The notes under the pieces: model-generated | What the model was told of the DNA's origin: nothing | Databases searched by the model: none | Seen by the model: only the letters and a program-made list of their open reading frames with translations | Shown here: positions 37,271 to 49,965 of the stretch, one piece after another | Position numbering within the stretch: the first letter of the stretch is position 1 | Layout of the letters: each line of letters opens with the position of its first letter | NCBI RefSeq assembly: GCF_001580015.1 | Contig: NZ_LSZQ01000042.1 | Coordinates: 1 to 64,000 of the forward strand | Direction: 5' to 3' | DNA length: 64,000 nt | DNA from: Cephaloticoccus primus | GTDB taxonomy: Bacteria; Verrucomicrobiota; Verrucomicrobiia; Opitutales; Opitutaceae | Made by a program: the position numbers and the translations under genes

Positions 37271-38034
37271 GGGGTGATGGGGGCCGGCTCGCGCACGGGC
37301 TCGGCGGTTGGGCGCGCACTGGCGGCGGGGGCGTTTGCCGCACTCGTGGCGATTTCCTGCTGGATTGCACGGGCGGCAGCGACCGGGTCGGGCGCCTTGA
37401 AAATAGGGCGGCCGACGACGAGGAAATTGGCACCTGCGCGGGCCGCTTGGGTGGGTGTCAGGATTCGCGATTGATCGTCGACCTGGGCACCGCTGGGGCG
37501 AATCCCGGGAGTCACGAGCGTGACGTTTGCGGGGAGCTTGGCGCGCAGCGGAGCGATTTCCAGCGGCGAGCACACGAGGCCGCTCAAGCCCGCTTCGGTG
37601 GCGAGTGTGCCCAGCCGCAGCACTTGCTCGGCAGGGCTGGCGGCGACTCCGGTTTCGCGCAGTCCGTCCGCGCCGGTCGAGGTGAGCACCGTTACGCCGA
37701 GGAGCAGCAGCTCGGGCGCATGCTCGGCTCGCGCGCGGGCGGCCCACTGCATCATCTCGCGGCCACCACTGGTGTGTAGCGTGAGCATCCGGATCGGTAG
37801 CGCGGCGACGGAGGCGACGGCCTTGGCGACAGTGTTGGGGATGTCGTGGAGCTTGAGATCGAGAAAGACCTGGAAACCCAGATCGGCGATTTCGCGCACG
37901 CAGTCCGGCCCGCAGGCGGTAAACAGCTCCAGCCCCACTTTGGCCCAGCGCACAGTCCCCTGGAGTTGGCGCAGCGCGGGGGCGACATCGGCGATGCGTT
38001 GGGCATCGAGTGCGAGGATGAGTTCGCAGGGCAT
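37267..38034 (-). CDS. pyrF: Orotidine 5'-phosphate decarboxylase
   Basis: PyrF decarboxylates OMP to UMP, the last step of pyrimidine synthesis. The 255-residue protein has LILALDAQ, WAKVGLELF, the catalytic FLDLKLHDIPNTV (Lys/Asp tetrad), LGVTVLTSTGADGL and the phosphate-binding VTPGIRPSGAQVDDQSR...FLVVGRPI. ATG 38034 gives the usual start; residues further upstream in the open frame overlap the divergent ispE. A short Ala/Pro-rich tail extends the C-terminus. It heads the pyrF-ispD-ispF-oppA operon. Confidence 0.96.
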   Translation of the reverse strand: MPCELILALDAQRIADVAPALRQLQGTVRWAKVGLELFTACGPDCVREIADLGFQVFLDLKLHDIPNTVAKAVASVAALPIRMLTLHTSGGREMMQWAARARAEHAPELLLLGVTVLTSTGADGLRETGVAASPAEQVLRLGTLATEAGLSGLVCSPLEIAPLRAKLPANVTLVTPGIRPSGAQVDDQSRILTPTQAARAGANFLVVGRPIFKAPDPVAAARAIQQEIATSAANAPAASARPTAEPVREPAPITP

Positions 38035-38110
38035 AGGCCGTAGGAGCGCGGGGTCACGGGGCTGGATTTGCAAGAAAACTTCACCAAGGCTGGTGGCCCT
38101 CTTTCCCGCG

Positions 38111-39211
38111 ATGACACGACTCACGCTCCACGCTCCCGCAAAGGTTAACCTGTTTCTCGCCATCACGGGGCAGCGCAGTGACGGGTTTCACGATCTCGTG
38201 TCGTTGGCCGTGCCGCTCGATTGGGGAGACGAGCTGGAGTTGCGGGTATTGGCGGAAGGGGCAGGAAGGGCGGGAGGAGCGGGCGCGCAGAGTGGCGAGA
38301 CGCGGCTGCGCTGCGAGGCGTCCACGCCGGCCTGCGAAGTTCCGGCGAGTGCGGACAATCTGGTGCAACGCGCGGCGGCTGCCTTTCGCGCGGCCACCGG
38401 GTTTTCTCGACCGGTGGACTTTATCCTGAAAAAGCGCGTGCCCGTGGGCGCAGGGCTGGGAGGCGGCAGCAGTGATGCGGTGGCCGCGCTGCGCGGGCTC
38501 AATGCGCTGGCGGCAGCGGAAAATCCGCGCTGTGCGTTGAGCGAGGCGGCACTGGGCGAACTGGCGGCGCAGCTCGGCGCGGACTGCACGTTTTTCGTGC
38601 ACGGGCGGCCTGCCATCATGCGCGGCAGCGGCGAGCGCGTGAAGCCCTTGAATCGAAGCGCAAGTGCCACGGCGACGGCGGACAGCGGCGCAGTTTCTGC
38701 CTCCGCTGCATCCGCGTTTTTGCGCGGACAGCGACTGTTCCTGTGCAAACCGGCCTTTGGCGTAAACACGGCCTGGGCCTATGGGGAGATGCGCGAAAGG
38801 GCGCGGGCCGCCGGTCTTGCGAGCGGCAGCGTTTACCTGGCGGAAGAGGAGGCCGAGGCGCTTTGTGAGCGTTGGCGTCGTGCGATAGGGGAGGGCGCCT
38901 CCGATGTGCGAATGCTGGGGGCACTCACGTTTAACAACATGGAGCCAGTCGTCTTCGCGAAATATCCGGCGCTGCCCGTGTTGGCGACCGAGTTTCGCGA
39001 GCGCTTCGGGCTGACCCTGCGGATGAGCGGCAGCGGCAGCGCATGTTTTGCGTTTTTGCCCGCATATGCGGACAAGCCCGTAGCCGGTGCAGCGGCTCCC
39101 TCCGGAGCTCTGGCTGCCGAGCGAGCTCTCGTAGAAAAGCTGACGGACTGCGTGCACGCGCTCTGGGGGCCGACTGCGTTTACGCGCGTCGTGGAAATCG
39201 CAGGGGCGTAA
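38111..39211 (+). CDS. ispE: 4-diphosphocytidyl-2-C-methyl-D-erythritol kinase
   Basis: IspE phosphorylates CDP-ME in the MEP pathway. The 366-residue GHMP kinase starts LTLHAPAKVNLFLAITGQRSDGFHDL, has the ATP loop VPVGAGLGGGSSDAVAAL, LGADCTFFVHGRPAIMRG, and ends with a LTLRMSGSGSACFAF motif. It is about 80 residues longer than E. coli IspE, through an Ala/Ser/Thr-rich insertion near residue 180-205 and a looser N-terminal loop around 55-70. It is divergent from pyrF, with 76 bases between starts, and ptsI follows. Confidence 0.94.
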   Translation: MTRLTLHAPAKVNLFLAITGQRSDGFHDLVSLAVPLDWGDELELRVLAEGAGRAGGAGAQSGETRLRCEASTPACEVPASADNLVQRAAAAFRAATGFSRPVDFILKKRVPVGAGLGGGSSDAVAALRGLNALAAAENPRCALSEAALGELAAQLGADCTFFVHGRPAIMRGSGERVKPLNRSASATATADSGAVSASAASAFLRGQRLFLCKPAFGVNTAWAYGEMRERARAAGLASGSVYLAEEEAEALCERWRRAIGEGASDVRMLGALTFNNMEPVVFAKYPALPVLATEFRERFGLTLRMSGSGSACFAFLPAYADKPVAGAAAPSGALAAERALVEKLTDCVHALWGPTAFTRVVEIAGA

Positions 39212-39293
39212 ATCACGTTGACCGCGCCGCGGGCGCTCCGCGTTATCGTGGTTGCGCCGCCGGGCCGCCCCTATGCCCGGTGTCTCAACCTTT

Positions 39294-41072
39294 ATGGCGG
39301 ACAAGCTAGAAAAGAAAGAAACCACGCTACACGGGATTCCCGCATCCGGGGGTATCGCCTATGGGCAAGTGTTTCTCTTTACGCGCAACCTCGTCGAAGT
39401 CCCCTGCTACCCGATTGATGCGGCCAAACGCAGCGGGGAGGTCGCCCGCTTCGAGCAATCGCTGCTCCAGGCCCGCCAGCAAATCGCCAAGGTGCAGAGC
39501 GAAGTCTCCCGCAACATCGGCGAGGAGGAGGCCCGCATCTTCGATGCGCACCTGATGGTGCTCGAAGACCAGGCACTCATCGGCGAGACGATCCGCGAGC
39601 TGGAGGCCACGGGGCTGAATGTGGAGACCTGCTTTAACCGCGTGTCGCGGCGCTACATCAAGGCGTTTAGCGAGATCGACGACGAGTACCTGCGCGAGCG
39701 AGCGAGCGACATCCGCGATGTCGCCCAGCGCGTTTTGCAAAGCCTGCTCGGCCAGGCCGACACCAGCCTGAGCACGCTCGCCGGCGAGCGCGTCCTCGTC
39801 GCCAGCGACATATCGCCCTCCGACGCAGCGGCCCTCGACCGCAGCACGGCTCTCGCTGTGGTGACCGATTCGGGCAGCAAGACCAGCCATGCCGTCATCG
39901 TGGCCCGCTCCATGAAGGTGCCTGCCATCGTGGGCATGCACGACCTGACCCGCCGCGCGCGCAATGGAGACTGGGCACTCGTCGACGGCTATGAGGGCCG
40001 CGTAATCCTTAACCCGACCGAGGCCACGCTCACCCGCTACGGCCAGATCCAGGAGCAAAAGAAGCATCTCGAAGCCGAATTCCTCAAGGCCAACACCCAG
40101 CCCGCAATCACGCTCGATGGCGCGGAAGTCACGCTGCTGGCCAACATCGAGCGGCCCGATGAAGTGCAGCTCGTAGCGGGCTACAATGCCGCGGGCGTCG
40201 GTCTGTACCGCACCGAATACCTCTACCTCGATAACGCGCGGATTCCCACCGAGTCCGAGCAGACACTCGCCTACACCCAGGTTGCCGCCGCCCTCGCGCC
40301 ACAGCCTGTGACGATTCGCACGCTCGATATCGGCGGCGATAAACCGCTGTGCGGCAGCGGCGGGCACGACTTCTTCTCGCCGCACAAGGAGGACAACCCC
40401 TTCCTCGGGTTTCGTGCGATACGGCTCTGCCTCGAATACCCCGAAATTTTCAAGAGCCAGCTGCGCGCGATTTTAAAAGCCAGCGCACACGGCAACGTCC
40501 GCCTCATGTACCCCATGATCAGCGGCAGCGAGGAGCTCGCGCGCGCCAACGCGCTGCTGGAGGAATGCAAGGCCGAGCTGCGCGAAGCCGGCACGCCCTT
40601 CGACGAAGCGCTGCCAGTCGGTGCCATGATCGAGATCCCCAGTGCGGCGCTGACTGCCGACATCCTGGCCGATAAATGCCACTTTTTCAGCATAGGGACA
40701 AACGACCTCATTCAGTACCTGCTCGCGATTGACCGCGTAAACGACCGGATCGCCCACCTCTACGAGCCGACCCATCCGGCAGTGTTGCGCACGCTGCGCC
40801 GGATCGTTGAAGCGGGGCATGCGCGGGAAATCCCTGTGGGCATCTGTGGCGAAGTCGGCGGAGATCCCATCCTCGCACCGCTGCTGCTCGGGCTCGGGAT
40901 CGACGCGCTGAGCATGACGCCGCCACTGATCCCCGCGGTCCGCTACCTCGTGCGAAAAATGGCACTGAAGAAAGCGCGGAGCCTGGCCGAGCGCGCCCTC
41001 ACACTCAGCTCCCCAACCGCCATCTACGAACTGTGCACAGAGTTCTACCGCGAACAGATGGGCGCGGTTTAG
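39294..41072 (+). CDS. ptsI: Phosphoenolpyruvate-protein phosphotransferase, PTS enzyme I
   Basis: Enzyme I takes phosphate from PEP and passes it to HPr. The 592-residue protein begins LHGIPASGGIAYGQVFLF. The phosphorylated histidine lies in SGSKTSHAVIVARSMKVPAIVGM, after a helical HPr-binding region (about 60-150). The PEP-binding barrel has GVGLYRTEYLYL, RTLDIGGDKP, ENPFLGFRAIR-like NPFLGFRAIRLCLE, and FSIGTNDLIQYLLAIDR. Start ATG 39294 is chosen; ATG 39273 is an alternative. No HPr or enzyme II gene lies in the window, so its role (sugar uptake or regulatory PTS) is open. Confidence 0.95.
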   Translation: MADKLEKKETTLHGIPASGGIAYGQVFLFTRNLVEVPCYPIDAAKRSGEVARFEQSLLQARQQIAKVQSEVSRNIGEEEARIFDAHLMVLEDQALIGETIRELEATGLNVETCFNRVSRRYIKAFSEIDDEYLRERASDIRDVAQRVLQSLLGQADTSLSTLAGERVLVASDISPSDAAALDRSTALAVVTDSGSKTSHAVIVARSMKVPAIVGMHDLTRRARNGDWALVDGYEGRVILNPTEATLTRYGQIQEQKKHLEAEFLKANTQPAITLDGAEVTLLANIERPDEVQLVAGYNAAGVGLYRTEYLYLDNARIPTESEQTLAYTQVAAALAPQPVTIRTLDIGGDKPLCGSGGHDFFSPHKEDNPFLGFRAIRLCLEYPEIFKSQLRAILKASAHGNVRLMYPMISGSEELARANALLEECKAELREAGTPFDEALPVGAMIEIPSAALTADILADKCHFFSIGTNDLIQYLLAIDRVNDRIAHLYEPTHPAVLRTLRRIVEAGHAREIPVGICGEVGGDPILAPLLLGLGIDALSMTPPLIPAVRYLVRKMALKKARSLAERALTLSSPTAIYELCTEFYREQMGAV

Positions 41073-41210
41073 GAGCCTCGAAGCCAACCAAAGAGACCAA
41101 CAAGGAAAGTCGCGCTTGGTTTAGCTTATGTACGGGCAATACGGGTTCAGAAATTTTCGTGGACTTTGCGCCCAGGTTTCGCGGTCCTGTGCGCCCTCTC
41201 TTCCCGTTTT

Positions 41211-41294
41211 GCCCGGGTGGTGGAATGGCAGACACGACGGTCTTAGAAGCCGTTGCCGAAAGGCGTGAAGGTTCGAGTCCTTTTCCGGGCACCA
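41211..41294 (+). tRNA. tRNA-Leu (anticodon UAG), CCA encoded
   Basis: An 84-base tRNA with class II shape. The acceptor stem GCCCGGG pairs with TCCGGGC (one G-T), then ACCA. The anticodon stem ACGGT/GCCGT encloses CTTAGAA, giving anticodon UAG. A long variable arm TGCCGAAAGGCG, with its own GCC/GGC stem, marks it as a leucine tRNA. The T arm is AAGG-TTCGAGT-CCTT. It lies 138 bases after ptsI. An open frame running across it is coincidental. Confidence 0.93.
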
Positions 41295-41359
41295 CTCTCA
41301 GAGGGAGCCCTTGACGCGGGCGATTTGCCCCGCTTCGTGGAGCGGCGGACTGGACGCTC

Positions 41360-41860
41360 ATGGCTACCGCCCCTGCAATTCCCCCGAGTCGTGCTCAAGC
41401 TCTTGCCCTTGAGGAAGAGGCTGCGCGCACTCGCTCAGCAGAGAGAGAAGCTGTGCGCGAAGCGGAAGCGGTGGCGCCTTCTCGGGCTGCGACGATAGAG
41501 GAGCGAGTGGTGGTGCTGGAGACGCGCTGGCAGGACATCGTCCCGAACCTGGCAACAAAAACCGACTTGGGCGATTTGAGGTGGAGCTTGGCAAAGTGGA
41601 TTATGGGGGCGATCGCTACAGTGCTGATTGGCCTGGTGGGCTCGTTCCTGATGTTGCAGGGGAATTTGAACGCCACTGCATCGCGGCTTGATACGCGAAT
41701 CGATAACCTCGCTGCCCAACTGAAAGCCGAGATTCGGGATCTGAAGGATGACATACGCGCAACGAATGCGCGCATGGATCGGCTGGAGGAAAAACTGGAC
41801 GCGCGCTTTGAGGCACTGATGGCAGAGCTACGCGACCAGCGCAGGGATCGGGAGCGCTGA
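41360..41860 (+). CDS. Hypothetical coiled-coil membrane protein
   Basis: A 166-residue protein of unknown role. The first third is Ala/Glu/Arg-rich and helical. One hydrophobic segment, WIMGAIATVLIGLVGSFLML (about 80-99), would span the membrane. The C-terminal third is a charged coiled coil with a repeating DLKDDIRATNARMDRLEEKL pattern. The layout resembles DUF1640-like and phage or plasmid accessory coiled-coil proteins, without a firm match. It begins 66 bases after tRNA-Leu. No ribosome site is obvious. Confidence 0.6.
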   Translation: MATAPAIPPSRAQALALEEEAARTRSAEREAVREAEAVAPSRAATIEERVVVLETRWQDIVPNLATKTDLGDLRWSLAKWIMGAIATVLIGLVGSFLMLQGNLNATASRLDTRIDNLAAQLKAEIRDLKDDIRATNARMDRLEEKLDARFEALMAELRDQRRDRER

Positions 41861-41895
41861 GCAGGGCCGACAGGCGGCACCTGCCTCCTGTCCCC

Positions 41896-44789
<2,894 letters not shown>

Positions 44790-46340
44790 ATGAGTTTGTT
44801 TATCGGTATCGATTCCGGCACACAGAGCACCAAGGCCGTCGTTCTCGACCTGGAGCAGCGCAAGACTCTGGCGCGCGCCCAAGCCCCGCACGCCTTGATT
44901 GAGGGGCTGCCCGCGGGCCACATGGAGCAGCACCCGCGGGATTGGACGCAGGCGCTCGACACCGTGATCGCGGCGGTCGTCAGCAAGATCGGGTCGCGCC
45001 GCGCCAAACAAGTTCGCGGGATCGGAATCTCGGGCCAGCAGCATGGACTCGTCGTCCTTGATGCCGCGGGTGAGCCGATCCGCCCCGCGAAGCTGTGGTG
45101 CGACACCTCGACCGCCAAGGAGTGCGCGCTGCTCACCGCCAAGCTCGGCGGGGCCAAGGCCGTCTTGCGCAAAACAGGCGTACCATTTCTCCCCGGGTAC
45201 ACCGCGCCAAAACTCCTTTGGCTAAAGCGCAACGAGCCCGCGAACTTCCGCCGCCTGTTCGCCAAAGGCGCACTCGGGAAAGTGCTGCTCCCGCACGACT
45301 ACCTCAACTTCTACCTCACGGGCCGCGCCTTCATGGAGTACGGCGACGCTTCGGGCACGGCCCTGATGGACGTGCGCCGCCGCCAGTGGTCGCGCGCAGC
45401 GATTGACGCGATTGATCCGCGTCTGGCCGAGGTACTGCCGCCACTTTCCCGCTCCGACGAAATCGTGGGCACACTGCTCCCACAAATCGCCCGGCGCTAC
45501 GGGCTGCCCGCCGATACCATCGTCTCCGCAGGCGGCGGCGACAACATGATGGGTGCCATCGGCACCGGTAACGTGCGCGCAGGCGTCGTCACTGCGAGCT
45601 TCGGCACCAGCGGCACGATCTACGCTTACGCGCAGAAACCAGTCGTCGACCCCGAGGGCGAGATCGCGGCCTTCTGCGACTCGACTGACGGCTGGCTGCC
45701 GCTGTTGTGCACGATGAATGTGACCACCGCCACCGAGGCCGTGCGCGGACTCTTCGGCCAAGACCATGCCGCTTTCAATGATGCGGTGGCGAGCCTACCC
45801 GCTGGCGCAGACGGACTCGTTTTTCTGCCCTACCTCGCGGGCGAGCGCACGCCCAACGTCCCCAACGGCACTGGCGCGCTCCTCGGGCTTACTACGCACA
45901 CGCTCAGTGCGGCGCACCTCGCGCGCGCTGCGATGGAAGGCGTGACGCTCGGGATGAACTACGGCCTGCGCCGCCTCGCCAAGCTCGGTGTTGACGCAAA
46001 AGAAATCCGCGTGACCGGCGGCGGTGCGCGCTCCTCGGCGTGGCGTCAAATCATGGCCGATGTGTTTGGCGCGCGCGTCGTCCCGATGGTCGAAGACGAA
46101 GGCGCGGCCCTCGGCGGCGCGATCCAGGCGGCTTGGGCGCTCCAACGCCAAACCGACCCCAAGGCGAAGATCAGTGCGCTGACCGACGCCCTCGTCGCCG
46201 TTGACGAAGCCCGCGCCTGCAAACCCGACAAACACCGCCACGCCCTCTACAGCCAGCTCCAAGCCGTGCAGGACAAACTCAGCCTCAACCTCCGCGACCT
46301 CTTCACGCTGCAAGAGGCGAATCGGGCCCGCTCCAAATAA
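44790..46340 (+). CDS. xylB: Xylulokinase (FGGY family)
   Basis: The 516-residue FGGY carbohydrate kinase best fits D-xylulose kinase. It has the phosphate-binding FIGIDSGTQSTKAVVLD at the N-terminus, HMEQHPRDW, GISGQQHGLVVLD, LWCDTST, LPHDYLNFYLTG, GDASGTALMDV, GGGDNMMGAIGTG, FGTSGTIYAY, LPYLAGERTPN and the adenosine motif VTGGGARSSAWRQIMADVFG. The STDGWLPLLCTMNVTTATE segment is typical of XylB. No xylose isomerase, transporter or regulator is adjacent, so its place in a pathway rests on family only. Confidence 0.92.
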   Translation: MSLFIGIDSGTQSTKAVVLDLEQRKTLARAQAPHALIEGLPAGHMEQHPRDWTQALDTVIAAVVSKIGSRRAKQVRGIGISGQQHGLVVLDAAGEPIRPAKLWCDTSTAKECALLTAKLGGAKAVLRKTGVPFLPGYTAPKLLWLKRNEPANFRRLFAKGALGKVLLPHDYLNFYLTGRAFMEYGDASGTALMDVRRRQWSRAAIDAIDPRLAEVLPPLSRSDEIVGTLLPQIARRYGLPADTIVSAGGGDNMMGAIGTGNVRAGVVTASFGTSGTIYAYAQKPVVDPEGEIAAFCDSTDGWLPLLCTMNVTTATEAVRGLFGQDHAAFNDAVASLPAGADGLVFLPYLAGERTPNVPNGTGALLGLTTHTLSAAHLARAAMEGVTLGMNYGLRRLAKLGVDAKEIRVTGGGARSSAWRQIMADVFGARVVPMVEDEGAALGGAIQAAWALQRQTDPKAKISALTDALVAVDEARACKPDKHRHALYSQLQAVQDKLSLNLRDLFTLQEANRARSK

Positions 46341-46599
46341 AAGCTCTGCGCGCGCTCCAGCTTCTTTCGCTCTCTGGGTGGGGGCATGCTCGCCTGTTTT
46401 GGCGTGTGGCGCGTAGGGTCGCCTTGCCAAGGTTTTGAGCCTGCCAGGCAGATGCTCAGGGCCTTGCGCATTTCCCGCTTTTCTTTGCGGGTGAGCTGCG
46501 TTTCCGTCCCGCCGTTTCTTCTGCGCTGAGCGAGAGCCTTTGTTACATTGCGGCTCTTGTTTGGCGAATGCCCTTACCGCCTCCCCAGTCTCTTCACCC

Positions 46600-48096
46600 A
46601 TGCCCCTTGGTAAAACACGGCGCTTTCGTGCCTCCCTGAACTTGGCCCTGCCCTTGAGCTTGCTTATGCCTACCGCCCTTTTCTCAGCCGCGTCCGTTGT
46701 GCCGGAAGCGGAATTTCCGCTTGGCCGTCTGGAGTTACCGGAAACGCGCACGACGCGAGAGATTCGCCCGGGCGTGACGCATGTGCATGTGGAGCGGGGC
46801 CATCATGTGGAGGGGCAGGAGGGGGGCCATTGGGCGATTTTTTCGGGTTCGCTCAATAATGCGGCTGCGATTTCCGGACTGCGCGAGTGTTTCCAGAAAG
46901 CGGGGCTCAAGGTACACGAGGATCGTTTTCAAGCTCCGCGTGGTGGGGAGGCGTATTCGGTGCTTTCGGCGGGCGGGTTTCGCAGCAAAGCGGAGGCAGC
47001 AGCAGCGCTCGCGCAGCTCGATTGCAGCGGCAGCTTGCAGGTGCAGCACCGAGCCGCGCTCGGCGGTTGGGTGTACGGGCCGTGGACGCTGGACGTGATC
47101 GTTATCGACCCAGCCCTTTACAAAGGGACGCTGATCTCGGCGCGGCGGCCCGGAGTTTCTGTTGTTTCGGAAATCGCTCGCGCGCACCAAGCGCCTGTCG
47201 CCATCAACGGGAGCTTCTTTCACGGCTATCCGCCCCCGGGCACCGAGCCAACCCAGCTCGCGAGCTCCAGCGGCATTTCGATCATCCGCGGCGAGTGGTA
47301 TAACGAGCCCGACGACGGGGCGGTTCTCTTTGTCGAAAATACTGGCGCGGGCGTGAAGGCGTGGATCAGCCAGCCGCACGGCGAGCTGCCTCTTCCGCAG
47401 CTTAAGTGGCTGGGCAGCGGCGAGACCGTGACACTCACCGGCATTAACCGGATGCCGCGAAAAGGGGACGAGCTCATCGCGCTGCGACCAGAGATTTACG
47501 AGCACTCGAAGCGTTTTGGCTCCGTCGCCGCCGATGTGCTCGTGCTGCGCTTGAGCAAAAGCGGTGAGCTCTCGCGCGCGAACGAGGAAAGGGGCGCGGC
47601 TTCCCGGTCGTCTGATGCCGGCGATCTGATACTGCTCGGCGCGGGCAAGTGGCGGGCGAAACTGGAAGCGGCGCTCGCGGCGCGCGAGCGTATGGCGCTC
47701 GACTTGCGCGTGCCCGGGCGGCCCGAGCTCAGCGCCTTTCGCGGCGGCCCGATTTTGATCAAGAATGGCGAGCCCGTCTTGGCGGATCGGCGGGATGTTC
47801 GCTACGCGCGTACGGCAGCCGGTATTGATGCCGCGGGTAAGATTTACCTGATCACAATCGACTCCGACCGTTACGACCCACCCGCCCCGCCGGCTGACGG
47901 CAGCTTGGGCAGCGTAGGTGCGAAGCTCTCGGAGCTGCGCAACGTCATGCAGTTTCTCGGCGCGACCGACGCGATCAACCTGGATGGCGGCGGCGTTATG
48001 GTGATTGAGGGCGAGCTCGCGAGCCGCCCCGTTGATCCGATCAGCGGCCAGATACGCGAACGCCGCTACCTCGACGTGCTTTTGCTGTTGGATTGA
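46600..48096 (+). CDS. Secreted phosphodiester glycosidase-like (NAGPA/DUF2233) protein, paralogue B
   Basis: A 498-residue exported protein, paralogous to those at 28872 and 48213. A signal peptide (about 1-31) precedes FPLGRLELPETRT...IRPGVTHVHVERG, a SPOR-like module (LRECFQKAGLKV...VLSAGGFRSKAEAAAALAQL), and the NAGPA-type domain with VAINGSFFHGY, ISIIRGEWYNEPDDG, LDLRVPGRPELSAF and AINLDGGGVMVIEG. The Ser-Thr that normally follows NLDGGG is deleted here, so catalysis may be altered. ATG 46600 leads into the signal peptide; ATG 46540 is in frame but less likely. Paralogue C follows after 116 bases, a tandem duplication. Confidence 0.8.
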   Translation: MPLGKTRRFRASLNLALPLSLLMPTALFSAASVVPEAEFPLGRLELPETRTTREIRPGVTHVHVERGHHVEGQEGGHWAIFSGSLNNAAAISGLRECFQKAGLKVHEDRFQAPRGGEAYSVLSAGGFRSKAEAAAALAQLDCSGSLQVQHRAALGGWVYGPWTLDVIVIDPALYKGTLISARRPGVSVVSEIARAHQAPVAINGSFFHGYPPPGTEPTQLASSSGISIIRGEWYNEPDDGAVLFVENTGAGVKAWISQPHGELPLPQLKWLGSGETVTLTGINRMPRKGDELIALRPEIYEHSKRFGSVAADVLVLRLSKSGELSRANEERGAASRSSDAGDLILLGAGKWRAKLEAALAARERMALDLRVPGRPELSAFRGGPILIKNGEPVLADRRDVRYARTAAGIDAAGKIYLITIDSDRYDPPAPPADGSLGSVGAKLSELRNVMQFLGATDAINLDGGGVMVIEGELASRPVDPISGQIRERRYLDVLLLLD

Positions 48097-48212
48097 TAAC
48101 GCTGCGTGCTGGCTTCTCGTGCGGGCGCCCTCGTACGCAGCCGTCAACTTTGGTCTCCCCCCCCAGCTCGGATACCCCGATCCCTATCGGGCCTCAATTT
48201 CTTCCCCCTGCT

Positions 48213-49748
48213 ATGCTTCTTAAAAAATCCCTTCGTTACTTTGTGAAACTGAGCCCGCTGCTGGCTGCGCTCTTCGGCGTGGTGGCCACCGCACCGCTAT
48301 CGACGGCGATGGATCGGGTTTTGCCGGAAGCGGAGCTCCCGCTCGGCCGCGTGGAGCTGCCTGAAACGCGCACGGCAAAGTTCATTCGCCCCGGCGTTAC
48401 CTACGTGCATGTGCAGCGCGGGTATCACTTGCCGGGGAATCATTGGGTAATCGCGTCGGGCGTGCTGAACGCCGAGATCAGCGAAGAAACTGCCACCGCG
48501 CTGCGGGCCTGTTTCGAAAGCGCAGGGCTCGACGTGCGTGAAGATCGCTTCCAGGCACCGCTCGGCGGGCAGCAGTACTCGATCCTGTCGGCGGGCGAGT
48601 TCGCCACCAAGGCCGAGGCGATCGAGGTGCTCGTGCAGCTCGACTGCGATGAGGAGCTGCGCGCGGGACTACAGGCGCGGCACCGCGCGTCCTTCGTCAG
48701 TTGGGCCAATGGGCCGTGGAATATGAACGTCGTCGTGATCGATCCCGCGCAGTTCCACGGAAAGTTGGTCTCGGCCCGCGAGCGCGGCGTCACGGTCACC
48801 TCGGAGATTGCTCGCGCGCATAACGCCCCAGTCGCCATCAACGCAGGCTTCTTTCACGGCTACATGCGCCCGGGCGTGGTGCCCAACCAACTGCCGTCAT
48901 CCAGCGGCACCTCAATCGTCCGGGGCGAGTGGTACAACGAGCCCGACGACGGCCCCGTATTCTTTGTCGAGAACACGGAGGAGGGCGTGAAGGCGTGGGT
49001 CGAGCAGCCGCACCTGTCGCCGCCGTTGCCCACGCTCAAGTGGGTGAGCAGCGGAAAAACCGCACAGCTCACCGGCATTAACCGGATGCCGCGAGGAGGG
49101 GACGACCTCGTCGCGCTGCGGCCCGAAATCTACGAGTACGCGGAGCGCGTCGACTCAGGCGCGGCGGCGGCGGCCCTCGCCGTGCGATTGAGCAAAGTCG
49201 GGCTGCTCTCCTTGATCACCCCAAGCACCGCGCGCCCGCTCGCGGATGACGATCTCGTGCTGCTCGCTACGGGCAAGTGGCGGGCGAAGCTGGCCGCGAC
49301 AGTCGCTGCGCGCGAACGCGTGGCGCTCGACCTGCGCGTGCCCGGGCGGCCCGAGCTCAGCGCGTTTCGCGGCGTGCCGATTTTGATCAAGGATGGCGAG
49401 CCCGTCTGGGCGGATCGACGGGAGAGCCGCACCTCGCGCACTGCGGCGGGGATCGCCGCCGATGGGAAAATTTACCTGATCACCATCGACGGCGATCAAT
49501 ACGCCCCTCCTACCTCACCCGCTGCCTCCGCCGAAGGCGGCGTAGTCAGCGTGGGCGCCAAGATTTCCGAAGTGCGCGACGTCATGCGCTGGCTCGGCGT
49601 TGAGAACGCGATCAACCTGGATGGCGGCGGCTCGACCGTGATGGTCATCGACGGAGAAGTCGTAAGCAGCCCCTACGAACGCTTCGCCACGGATGGGAAT
49701 CACCTCATCGAACGCCGAATCCTCGACGCACTTTTGTTGATAGATTGA
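48213..49748 (+). CDS. Secreted phosphodiester glycosidase-like (NAGPA/DUF2233) protein, paralogue C
   Basis: A 511-residue exported paralogue. Signal peptide (about 1-31), the LPLGRVELPETRT block, a SPOR-like module (LRACFESAGLDV...ILSAGEFATKAEAIEVLVQL), then a NAGPA-type domain with VAINAGFFHGY, TSIVRGEWYNEPDDG, LDLRVPGRPELSAF and AINLDGGGSTVMVIDGEVV. Of the three paralogues only this one keeps the complete NLDGGGST loop, so it is the best candidate for an active enzyme. The family removes sugars linked through phosphodiesters, for example GlcNAc-1-P caps or envelope polymers. ATG 48213 was chosen because it directly precedes the signal peptide. Confidence 0.82.
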   Translation: MLLKKSLRYFVKLSPLLAALFGVVATAPLSTAMDRVLPEAELPLGRVELPETRTAKFIRPGVTYVHVQRGYHLPGNHWVIASGVLNAEISEETATALRACFESAGLDVREDRFQAPLGGQQYSILSAGEFATKAEAIEVLVQLDCDEELRAGLQARHRASFVSWANGPWNMNVVVIDPAQFHGKLVSARERGVTVTSEIARAHNAPVAINAGFFHGYMRPGVVPNQLPSSSGTSIVRGEWYNEPDDGPVFFVENTEEGVKAWVEQPHLSPPLPTLKWVSSGKTAQLTGINRMPRGGDDLVALRPEIYEYAERVDSGAAAAALAVRLSKVGLLSLITPSTARPLADDDLVLLATGKWRAKLAATVAARERVALDLRVPGRPELSAFRGVPILIKDGEPVWADRRESRTSRTAAGIAADGKIYLITIDGDQYAPPTSPAASAEGGVVSVGAKISEVRDVMRWLGVENAINLDGGGSTVMVIDGEVVSSPYERFATDGNHLIERRILDALLLID

Positions 49749-49965
49749 TCGGGCGCGCCGCACCGCACGGGTGGCACAGGCCATTGCTGGCCGTTGCCCC
49801 TGCCAGTTTCCCCGCAGTTTGGAATCGCGCTCGTAAACGCCCTAGGCTCGCCCCGCTTCGTTGATAGGACAGGTAGGGCGGGGAGGGAGCGCGAGCGAAG
49901 GGGAGGGGGCTTCGTTTCGATAAAAGAAGTAGCAAAGCCCCACCTGCCTTGCTGCTTTCTCCCGG

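Noticed and set aside
41033-41314. Small open frame across tRNA-Leu
   Set aside because: It spans the end of ptsI and the whole tRNA; coding here is implausible.
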